Origin: CBDFGS01 sp965247255
Lineage (GTDB): Bacteria > Chloroflexota > Dehalococcoidia > Lucifugimonadales > CAUZJF01
DNA length: 64,000 nt
Assembly (NCBI GenBank): GCA_965247255.1
Contig: CBDFGS010000009.1
Location: forward strand, 124,001-188,000
Direction of reading: 5' to 3'
Under the pieces are notes generated by a model, which ran no database searches, had not been told where the DNA came from, and saw only the letters and a list, made by a program, of their open reading frames with translations. Positions 17,124-24,368 of this stretch are shown piece after piece. The number at the start of each line of letters is the position of its first letter. Position 1 is the stretch's first letter. A program made the translations under genes and the position numbers.

Positions 17124-18359
17124 ATGAAGATTACCGACATCGAGCTCATACCCATCTACCCCCGTCTGGCCGGAAGGTACGACAAACTCAAGGTACGCAC
17201 GCATGGCCTCGAGTATCGAATAGTCGTCAAGATCACGACCGACAACGGAATCGTCGGCTACGGCGACCATCGCTCCAGGCCGGCGACGGCGCCAAACGAG
17301 TCCATCTTCGAACCGCTAATCGGGCGCAACCCGTTCGACTTCCTAAACAACAATTTCGAGGCTTCCTTGGCCGGAGCGTTGTACGACGTCATGGGCAAGT
17401 ACCTCGAGGTCCCGGCTTACAAGCTCATGGGTCAGAAGGTGAGGGACGGCGTGACGGTCGCAGCATGGTGCCGACCCTCCCCACCCGCGGACTTCCGGGA
17501 GGAGATCAGCCGGGCGGTCTCCGAGGGTTACCGGGTCTTCAAGATGCACACCGACTCCAGGTACGACCCCATCGAGCAGACCCGCGCAGCCGAGGAGGTG
17601 GCGCCCGACGGATTCAAGCTCCACTATGACTTCAACGGGAGCGGCCGCACCGTGGCGGGGCTGCTGCCCTTAATAAGCGAGATGGAGCGAGAGCATCCGA
17701 TCGTCGCATGCATTGAGGACCCGCTTCCCGCCAACGACATTGCGGGCTGGCGCGAACTGAGGAGCCGGACCCGCATCCCGCTGGTCTATTCCCGGAAGGT
17801 GCTGGGCGGGTTGCAAGAGGCCATCTACGGCGTCGCCGACATCTTTATGATCGGGGACTTTCGCCACGGGCAGGCCGGCATCGGAGAGACCCTTGCGGTA
17901 GGGGCAGCCTACTCGAAGCTCAATATCCAAACGATAATTCAGCTTACGGGAGGGACGCTTACCAAGGCCCTTGCGTTGCATATGAACGCCGTTCTGCCGA
18001 CCTCGACCGGCCACATGATAAACCTGGACGACCAGTACGCGGAAGATATCACGACGGCGCGTATTCCGGTGATCGAGGGTTACTCTCCCGTGCCGGAGCG
18101 GCCCGGGCTCGGCTACGAAGTCGACGAGGCTGCTCTAAGGCGCCTCGCCGCCCAGAAGCCGCGAGAAACGCCAAGGCACGTGGCCATCCTCCACCTGCCC
18201 GGCGGCAAGAAGGTGTACAGCCTGCGGCAGCCGAGCGTGCAGCGCATGACGGGCCGCGAGGAAGGGGCCATACCAGGCATCGGGATGGAGGTCTGGGAGG
18301 ACGACGGCACGCCGGGGTTCGAGAAGACCTACGAGCGGGTGAAACACGAGGAAGGCTGA
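17124..18359 (+). CDS. Enolase-superfamily (mandelate racemase/muconate-lactonizing-like) protein
   Basis: 411 residues, with the N-terminal capping domain (MKITDIELIPIYPRL, GIVGYGDHRSRP) and a TIM barrel. Barrel residues seen are K140 in FKMHTD, D169 in LHYDFNG and E198 in CIEDPLP, the last two fitting the metal ligands. The usual KxK motif is KxH (K140, H142). The third metal ligand after strand five is replaced by VYSRK (S223, R224, K225). The His base expected after strand seven is missing (IIQLTGGTL). The fold is clear, but the reaction is not and may differ from known acid-sugar dehydratases or racemases. Start is strongly supported by AAAGGAG seven bases upstream and by its own promoter. 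Enolase-superfamily expansion is known in SAR202 Chloroflexota. Confidence 0.85.
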   Translation: MKITDIELIPIYPRLAGRYDKLKVRTHGLEYRIVVKITTDNGIVGYGDHRSRPATAPNESIFEPLIGRNPFDFLNNNFEASLAGALYDVMGKYLEVPAYKLMGQKVRDGVTVAAWCRPSPPADFREEISRAVSEGYRVFKMHTDSRYDPIEQTRAAEEVAPDGFKLHYDFNGSGRTVAGLLPLISEMEREHPIVACIEDPLPANDIAGWRELRSRTRIPLVYSRKVLGGLQEAIYGVADIFMIGDFRHGQAGIGETLAVGAAYSKLNIQTIIQLTGGTLTKALALHMNAVLPTSTGHMINLDDQYAEDITTARIPVIEGYSPVPERPGLGYEVDEAALRRLAAQKPRETPRHVAILHLPGGKKVYSLRQPSVQRMTGREEGAIPGIGMEVWEDDGTPGFEKTYERVKHEEG

Positions 18360-18416
18360 CTTGCCGCTAACAAGCGACGAATCAGACCAGAAAAGTCAAT
18401 GCTCTCTATTCTTGTC

Positions 18417-18439
18417 CCTTCTCCCCCGTCGGGAGAAGG
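18417..18439. terminator. Hairpin between convergent genes (REP-like)
   Basis: A perfect 9-bp stem, CCTTCTCCC and GGGAGAAGG, with loop CCGTC. It lies between the enolase-superfamily gene and the convergent bicupin gene and may stop transcription from either side. It lacks a T run and belongs to the same repeat family as 6204-6245 (tail GGATGAGGGGG). Confidence 0.45.
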
Positions 18440-18504
18440 CTAGGATGAGGGGGATCATGCCGCGTTCTCCGGCTCCTGTAAACATACATATGCCGCAGCA
18501 CTGG

Positions 18505-19740
18505 CTACTGCGCGGGCTCGCCGAACACTTCGATCTCCACCGCACCCGTGTTTCCGCCGCTGGTCTCGACGGCCTCGAACCGTAGCCGCGAAGTCGTCAG
18601 CTCGACGTCGAAGTAGTGGACAGAGTTCGCGTCCCCTATCTTGAACGGCCCGTGGGTCTCGCCCCCTTCCGTCTTTATCCGAAAGGAGGAGATCTGGGCT
18701 GACGAGCCCATGGTGCGCGTCCAGAACCCGATCGACGTGACGCGGGTCCGCGACGGGAGCTCGACCTCAATCCACGCGTTGTCCCCATCGCCGTCGCTCG
18801 ACCATTGCGTTCCCGGGTCGCCGTCTATAGCGTTGCGGGCGCCCCATGTGCCCTCGTTGCCGCCTCCACCGAAGTTGCTGCTGACGGCGGCTACTCGCCC
18901 GCCGTTGCGGACCAGGGCGAGGTTCTCGCCCCTGCCGGCCGGCGCGGAGAAGCGCGCCGGAGAAGCGAACGGTTTGGAGGTGTCGACGAGGAACCAGGAG
19001 AGGAACGCGGCGTCTCCCTCGAACGGGTTGCGCTTCTGGACCGGGGTCTCCGGTGGAATACCCTCGGCGTCGCCGGGCGACATCTCTAGCGAGCCGATTA
19101 TGGCGTTCTGATACTCGATCTTGCCTGAGATCTGGTAGATGAACTCCGGGCCCGGGTGCGTGTGGACGCTTGTGCGCCCATCGGGCGGTACGAGAACGTG
19201 TACGAACGCAGCCATCGGACCGGCCGGAATCTCCTCTAGGGGAGAGCTCTCGAACACCAGGCGCGAATCGAGAGCACCGCCGGGGGGCGCCGAGCCGGGT
19301 GCGGCAAGCCGTATCTCCCAGAGGACGGCGGTCCCCGACACAGCCCCGTGGCGATGGACCTCGCCCGCTGTAACCGCCGCGCCTTCCCCCTCACGGAGTT
19401 CCCTAGCCGCGGCGCCGGCAGCCAACGACTGGGACCCCTCCCTGGCGTACGCGAAGGCGAACTGGTGGGAATGCTCGATGGACGCTCCTGCGGCGAGTGG
19501 GACCTCGTGCGCCACCCACGCGACCTCACCCGGGGGCGCCTCGTCGAGGACCACCCGCGCCAGCTCCGTCGTCACGGCATTGCCTCCGAGTGCGCCACCG
19601 CCCATGGAGAGCGCCCCGACGGGGGAAGCGGGCATCGTCTGTTTGGCTGGCTCGCCGGGGCCGGGCTCGTCGCCGCACGCTCCGAAGGCGATGGCGAAGG
19701 CCAGCGGAATTAGCCGGAGAAGACCCGTAACTCGTACCAC
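18505..19740 (-). CDS. Bicupin lipoprotein with F5/8-type C (discoidin) domain
   Basis: 411 residues, exported and lipid-anchored: the signal LLRLIPLAFAIAFGAC ends in a lipobox. Two cupin-like barrels follow. One is near residues 60-145 (AGASIEHSHQFAFAYAREG with HRHG), the other near 165-255 (GRTSVHTHPGPEFIYQISG). The C-terminal about 140 residues form a galactose-binding F5/8C module (AIDGDPGTQWSSDGDGDNAW, SIGFWTRT, RLRFEA). The combination suggests a metal- or sugar-binding surface protein. The start is GTG 19740, with GAGGA six bases upstream. Stand-alone gene, convergent with the enolase-superfamily gene. Confidence 0.82.
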   Translation of the reverse strand: MVRVTGLLRLIPLAFAIAFGACGDEPGPGEPAKQTMPASPVGALSMGGGALGGNAVTTELARVVLDEAPPGEVAWVAHEVPLAAGASIEHSHQFAFAYAREGSQSLAAGAAARELREGEGAAVTAGEVHRHGAVSGTAVLWEIRLAAPGSAPPGGALDSRLVFESSPLEEIPAGPMAAFVHVLVPPDGRTSVHTHPGPEFIYQISGKIEYQNAIIGSLEMSPGDAEGIPPETPVQKRNPFEGDAAFLSWFLVDTSKPFASPARFSAPAGRGENLALVRNGGRVAAVSSNFGGGGNEGTWGARNAIDGDPGTQWSSDGDGDNAWIEVELPSRTRVTSIGFWTRTMGSSAQISSFRIKTEGGETHGPFKIGDANSVHYFDVELTTSRLRFEAVETSGGNTGAVEIEVFGEPAQ

Positions 19741-19912
19741 ACTCTTCCTCTATTACCCCGATGCCTGTAGACCCAGTACACCCTCAGCTTATCCCATGCT
19801 GCAACAGACCCCGGATAGTTCTTCGGGCCACGCTACGGGTCAGGAGTCGGGGTCATCCCGGATTATACTGCGCTATGATTGCAGCGGTAAGCATCACGAG
19901 ACCGAGCACGAT

Positions 19913-20902
19913 ATGACAGCGGAAACGCCGGTACCCGGGGAGGCTCCCGCCCCTTTTCCGACAAGGCTGAAGCCGATGCTGGCCCGGCTCGTCCAGAAGC
20001 CTTTCTCTCACCCCGATTGGCTGTTCGAGCCGAAGCTGGACGGCTATCGAGCGCTGGCGTTCGTACGCCACGGCGAAGTGACCCTGCGGAGCCGCAACGA
20101 GAACGACCTGACAGACCGCTACCCGGAGGTGGTCGAGGAGCTCGAGGGTAGAGGCGAGTTAGAGGTGGTGCTCGACGGCGAGATTGTGGCCCTTGACCCA
20201 AGTGGGCTGCCCGACTTTGGGCTGCTGCAGAATAGCTCCGGGTTCGGGCCCGGGAGAGGGTTCTGGGCAGGGCGAGCATCCAGCAGCACCAGGCGCAACG
20301 ACGACCGCGGGACGATTACGTACTACCCCTTCGACCTCCTGTACCGCAGCGGCAGCAGTCTGCTCCAGGCTCCCCTGTCGCAGCGGAAGACGGCGTTGGC
20401 TGAGGCGCTGAGTCCCACTGATAGAGTTAGGCTCGTGGACCACGTTGAGGCTGAGGGGGAGACGTTTTTCGAAGCCGCGGTGAAGATGGGGCTCGAGGGG
20501 ATGGTGGCCAAGCGCGTCGATAGCCTCTACCGTCCTGGCGCCCGTACGGATATGTGGCTGAAGGTCAAGGCCTCCCAATACCAGGACTTCGTGGTCGGCG
20601 GGTACACGAAGGGCTCTGGGGCCCGCGCGCCGACCTTCGCCTCTCTGGTGGTTGGACAACGTAAAGGCGACGAGCTTGTTTACGCCGGTCGGGTGGGGAG
20701 CGGCTACGACAACGCGACTCTCGAGCAGCTTCGGAGCCTGCTGGAAATGCTGGAGACCGCCCGGTGCCCGTTCGCCGATCACCCCGAGCTATCCAACATC
20801 GATGCCCGATGGGTGCGTCCGAAGCTAACGGTCCATGTGAGGTTCGCGGAGTGGACCCACGAGAACATACTCCGCGCACCGGTCTTCCTGGGGGTCAAGT
20901 AG
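19913..20902 (+). CDS. ATP-dependent DNA ligase (LigD ligase-domain type)
   Basis: 329 residues corresponding to the ligase module of LigD. The adenylation domain has the nucleotidyl lysine in EPKLDGYRA, then LDGEIVALD and the GLEGMVAKR motif; the OB domain has KVKASQYQDFVVGGYT, YAGRVGSGYD and VHVRFAEWTHENILRAPVFLG. It seals DNA nicks with ATP. LigD-type ligases usually work in non-homologous end joining with Ku and a polymerase or nuclease domain. No Ku, polymerase or phosphoesterase gene lies in this window, so a stand-alone repair role is also possible. Start ATG 19913 fits the family; the open reading upstream overlaps the bicupin gene and is not coding. A TATACT element lies just upstream (19864). 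Confidence 0.9.
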   Translation: MTAETPVPGEAPAPFPTRLKPMLARLVQKPFSHPDWLFEPKLDGYRALAFVRHGEVTLRSRNENDLTDRYPEVVEELEGRGELEVVLDGEIVALDPSGLPDFGLLQNSSGFGPGRGFWAGRASSSTRRNDDRGTITYYPFDLLYRSGSSLLQAPLSQRKTALAEALSPTDRVRLVDHVEAEGETFFEAAVKMGLEGMVAKRVDSLYRPGARTDMWLKVKASQYQDFVVGGYTKGSGARAPTFASLVVGQRKGDELVYAGRVGSGYDNATLEQLRSLLEMLETARCPFADHPELSNIDARWVRPKLTVHVRFAEWTHENILRAPVFLGVK

Positions 20903-21017
20903 CCTGATGATTCCAAGCGCCTCTTTGAAAGGATCGTACTACGGAGAGGACTTGCATACCCCCTTTGAAAATGGGGCCAGGGGGATTTCACCGCTGCGCC
21001 GCCCGCGCGAACCGGGT

Positions 21018-21053
21018 CAAAAAAAGAGAGGCAGGCTCATGCCTGCCTCTCTT
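21018..21053 (-). terminator. Intrinsic terminator of the RRM gene
   Basis: On the minus strand a 12-bp perfect stem (AGAGAGGCAGGC with its complement, loop ATGA) is followed by a run of seven or eight T, seen on the plus strand as A at 21018-21025. It lies about 90 bp after the RRM stop codon. Confidence 0.85.
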
Positions 21054-21142
21054 GCTCACGTCCTTTGCTCGCTAGGCCCGCCCCGACACCGGGTACCGCT
21101 TCCACTTGGGTGCAGGGTCTGCCTGGCTAGAGAAAAGGGTGG

Positions 21143-21448
21143 TTAGAAGCGGGGTCGGTAGCCGCCGCCGCCGCCGCCACCACCACCACCTTCGCCATCT
21201 CGGTTCTCTCTCGGTCGTGCCTCGTTGACGGTTAGCGGCCGGCCGTTGAAGTCCTTGCCATTCATTCCTTTAATCGCGGTCTCAGCCTCGTCGTTGTTAG
21301 ACATCTCAACGAATCCGAAACCCCGGGACCGCCCGGTCGTTCGGTCTGTGATTACCCTGGCGGAAGTCACCTCTCCGTACTCGGTAAAGGCTACCTGGAG
21401 GTAATCGTCGGTGGTCTCGAACGGTAGATTGCCCACATAAATGTTCAT
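21143..21448 (-). CDS. RRM-domain RNA-binding protein
   Basis: 101 residues. A single RNA recognition motif covers residues 1-80, with RNP2 (IYVGNLP) and RNP1 (RGFGFVEM), followed by a Gly-rich tail of ten glycines and YRPRF. Small glycine-tailed RRM proteins of this kind occur in cyanobacteria and other bacteria and bind single-stranded RNA, often during cold or stress. The start is supported by AAGGAG seven bases upstream, and a strong terminator follows. Single-gene unit. Confidence 0.95.
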   Translation of the reverse strand: MNIYVGNLPFETTDDYLQVAFTEYGEVTSARVITDRTTGRSRGFGFVEMSNNDEAETAIKGMNGKDFNGRPLTVNEARPRENRDGEGGGGGGGGGGYRPRF

Positions 21449-22122
21449 GCGGCGCTCCTTAGTGTTAGATTCTCCTCAGCCAAAGCAAGCGTCGCAAGCG
21501 AGTCGTGTAAAACAGGAAACGCGGGAAGCGGAACGAGGTTGCAACTGGTCATCGGAGTCTTCACGGGCCATTATACCACCACTGTAAATCCGAGACAAAA
21601 CCGCCCGCGGCTTCAGCGCCGTACGCCCCAGCGCTGTCGCCCTGAGCCCTTCGGCAAGCTCAGGATGAACTCCGCGAAGGGCATGGGGTGGTGGGAGGCC
21701 TCAGGCGCTTCGCCGAGCACCACCGCGTAACCCTGGATCACCCCCGCGCACCCCGGCCTGAGCGCCGCCGAAGGGCGTGTCGCAAGCTCCGAAGGCTCCT
21801 CAGCGTCAAAGGTGCCGGCATACCTAAGACAATGCCTGCTAACCTATCAGGTTGCGGCGCGTTCTCATTGACGACTAGGACGCCCTAAGAAGGACCGCGG
21901 CTGACCAGACGGATGGTACCTAGCCGCGTTCAGTGGACAGGAAAACGCTTATTGGATAAGATGTCCGGCGTGCTCCGCTCAGGGACTTAGGTCGCCGAAA
22001 CGAGACTTTATAGACCAACGTCGCGGCCGAATCCAAACTGTGAGCGGAGTCGTATTTGGGGTCGAGGGTGCCTATCGCTCGTCCCCACGTGCGGTTGTCT
22101 TGTCGAGATCAAGGAGGACGGT
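21449..22122. other. Intergenic region between RRM and MoxR genes
   Basis: About 670 bp without a supported gene. It contains a palindromic dispersed repeat (CCTGAGCCCTTCGGCAAGCT, about 21643-21668) of the same family as copies near 8203 and 56440. On the minus strand, TTTACA with TTGCTT 17 bases later resembles a weak promoter for the RRM gene. The last bases hold the strong ribosome site AAGGAGG (22111-22117) of the MoxR gene. Confidence 0.4.
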
Positions 22123-23097
22123 TTGACACAAGACTTGAACCAGGCCAAGGAGCTGGCCCAGGGCATAGCGGAGAACGTGCGGAAGGTCATTCTGGGCAAG
22201 GATGACGCGGTGGAGTTGGCAGTCATCGCGTTGATGTGCCAGGGCCACATCCTGATTGAGGACGTTCCCGGAGTCGGCAAGACGATGCTGGCCAGGAGCC
22301 TGGCCCGCTCTACCGACTGCTCGTTCAGGCGAATCCAGTTCACCCCCGACCTGCTGCCGAGCGATATAACCGGAGTCTCGATCTACAATCAGAAGAGCGG
22401 CGACTTCGAATTCAAGCAGGGCCCAATCGTCTCTCAGATGGTGCTGGCCGACGAGATAAACCGCGCCACTCCTAAGACCCAGTCTGCCCTACTCGAAGCG
22501 ATGGACGAACGACAGGTCACCGTCGAGGGTGTCACTCACATAATTCCGAGCCCATTCACCGTCATGGCCACTCAGAACCCAATTGAATACGAGGGCACAT
22601 TCCCCCTTCCTGAGGCGCAGCTAGACCGGTTCTTCATCATGATCACGCTAGGCTATCCGTCACTGGAGCAAGAGCTGGCGATAGTCCGGGATCAACAGAT
22701 AGCGCATCCGATCGAATCGCTTACGGCGGTGGCTTCTCCCGAGGAGATAGTGTCGGTGCAAGAAGCGGTCAAGTCCATCTACGTGGACGATCTCATTAGA
22801 GAGTACATCGTGACCATAACTAAGGGAACGCGCGAGCGCGAGGATGTGGCGTTGGGGAGTTCCCCTCGCGGATCGCTGGCGTTGTTCAGAGGTGCTCAAG
22901 CTATGTCTCTCATACGCGGGAGGGACTTCGTTCTGCCCGACGACGTCAAAGAGCTTGCGGTCCCGATGCTGCGGCACAGGATCATCCCGTCGGCTGCGGC
23001 GCGGATGCAGGGTGTCCAGAGCAAGGACATCGTGGAAGAGCTTATCGAAGAGTTCCCCGTACCCGGAGCGGCGGCCACGGGTACAGCGGGGCGATGA
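22123..23097 (+). CDS. MoxR-family AAA+ ATPase
   Basis: 324 residues: Walker A GVGKT in EDVPGVGKTMLARSLA, Walker B LADEINRATPK, a sensor 1 region (VMATQNPIEYEGTFPLPEAQ) and the family's LDRFF stretch. MoxR ATPases act as chaperones that activate or insert cofactors into partner complexes, often those containing DUF58/vWA proteins. The start is TTG 22123 with AAGGAGG five bases upstream. The stop overlaps the DUF58 start (ATGA), so the three genes to 26998 form a coupled operon. Confidence 0.95.
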   Translation: MTQDLNQAKELAQGIAENVRKVILGKDDAVELAVIALMCQGHILIEDVPGVGKTMLARSLARSTDCSFRRIQFTPDLLPSDITGVSIYNQKSGDFEFKQGPIVSQMVLADEINRATPKTQSALLEAMDERQVTVEGVTHIIPSPFTVMATQNPIEYEGTFPLPEAQLDRFFIMITLGYPSLEQELAIVRDQQIAHPIESLTAVASPEEIVSVQEAVKSIYVDDLIREYIVTITKGTREREDVALGSSPRGSLALFRGAQAMSLIRGRDFVLPDDVKELAVPMLRHRIIPSAAARMQGVQSKDIVEELIEEFPVPGAAATGTAGR

Positions 23098-24368
23098 CAG
23101 AAGGCCGGGCTCCTGTCCAATTCTCGCGCCGGTTTTACCTTATCGTAGCTCTGTCCCTTGTGACCCTGGGTACAGCGATGGCAACGGGGTTCGCGCTCTT
23201 CTATCGGCTGCTCTACGTGCTCGTCCTTACCGGGGTGCTCAGCTACGTATGGAGCTGGCTCACGATGAGGTCCATGGAGGTCACGGTGCACCGCCGTGCC
23301 CGTCAGGTTAGCGTCGGGGACTCCGTAGAAGAGGAGATCACCGTCCGGAATTTGAGCACCCTTCCCAAACATGCGCTAGAGGTCCAGGACACGACCGACC
23401 TGCCCGTCGTCTCGACAGGCATGGCGGTAGGCCTGCGAGGTGGGGCCTCGGGATGGTGGCGAATGCACACCACGCCTCGTACCCGCGGAGTGTACACCCT
23501 TGGCCCGTTGCGGGTCTCGAACGTCGACCCGTTCGGCATATTCCGGCGAGAGCGGCTTTTCGGGGAGACCGATACCCTTACCGTGTTCCCGCGGGCCTAC
23601 GACCTGCCCGGGTTCACGGTGCCCGCTGCGGATATCATGGGCGACAGCTCGGTACGCCGGCGGACGCACAACGTCGCTCCACACGCCTCCACCGTGAGGG
23701 ACTATGAGCCCGGTGATAGCCTCAGCCGGGTCCACTGGAAAACGACGGCGCGTTTGGGGAAGCTGATGTCTAAGGAGTTTGACCTTGGCCGCGCGGCCGA
23801 GGTCTGGCTCCTGCTCGATCTACACGGCGAGGTGAGGGCGGGCGAGTTGGAAGAGAGCACCGACGAGTACGGAGCCTCCGTAGCTGCGTCGCTCGCGCGA
23901 AAGTATGCAAAGGCGGACCTGCCGGTCGGGCTTCTGGCCTACGGGGACCAGCGATACTTCCTTCCGGCCGAGACGGGTTCGAGCCATCTCGAGCGCGTTC
24001 TCTTCTATCTGGCTATGGCCAGAGCAGAGGGCGAGACGCCTCTGGAAGTCGCCCTTCCCAAAGAAGAGCTTCTATGGACTCACCAGAGTTCGCTGGTAGC
24101 CATCACCTCCTCGCCGAACCCTGAGTGGGTGGTGGCTCTCGGCGAGCTGTCGAAGCGGGGAGTGAAGGTTCTCGTAGTCCTTATCGACGGCGAGTCGTTC
24201 GGCGGAGACCTCGACAACTCGAGGGTAATGGAGGCTATCTATTCAAAAGGCCTCCCAACGCACATCGTTAGGAAGGGAGAGGATATACCAACGGCGTTGA
24301 GTCGCCGTGTGAACGCCCCAGTAGCCGGTGACACGGAGCGATTCGAGGAGGTACTCTCAACGGCATGA
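23094..24368 (+). CDS. DUF58 domain protein (copy 2)
   Basis: 424 residues. Two N-terminal membrane segments (YLIVALSLVTLGTAMATGFAL, then LLYVLVLTGVLSYVWSW), a beta-rich part (VEEEITVRNLSTLPKHALEV) and the DUF58 signature VRDYEPGDSLSRVHWKTTARLGKL near 200-225 are followed by a vWA-like domain. It is translationally coupled on both sides: 4-bp overlaps with MoxR and with the transglutaminase-like gene. It probably works as an adaptor between the ATPase and the membrane partner. Confidence 0.92.
   Translation: MTEGRAPVQFSRRFYLIVALSLVTLGTAMATGFALFYRLLYVLVLTGVLSYVWSWLTMRSMEVTVHRRARQVSVGDSVEEEITVRNLSTLPKHALEVQDTTDLPVVSTGMAVGLRGGASGWWRMHTTPRTRGVYTLGPLRVSNVDPFGIFRRERLFGETDTLTVFPRAYDLPGFTVPAADIMGDSSVRRRTHNVAPHASTVRDYEPGDSLSRVHWKTTARLGKLMSKEFDLGRAAEVWLLLDLHGEVRAGELEESTDEYGASVAASLARKYAKADLPVGLLAYGDQRYFLPAETGSSHLERVLFYLAMARAEGETPLEVALPKEELLWTHQSSLVAITSSPNPEWVVALGELSKRGVKVLVVLIDGESFGGDLDNSRVMEAIYSKGLPTHIVRKGEDIPTALSRRVNAPVAGDTERFEEVLSTA

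Noticed and set aside
19139..19912. Long N-terminal extension of the DNA ligase frame
   Set aside because: Overlaps the bicupin gene in antisense and has no ligase-like sequence; the family starts at ATG 19913.
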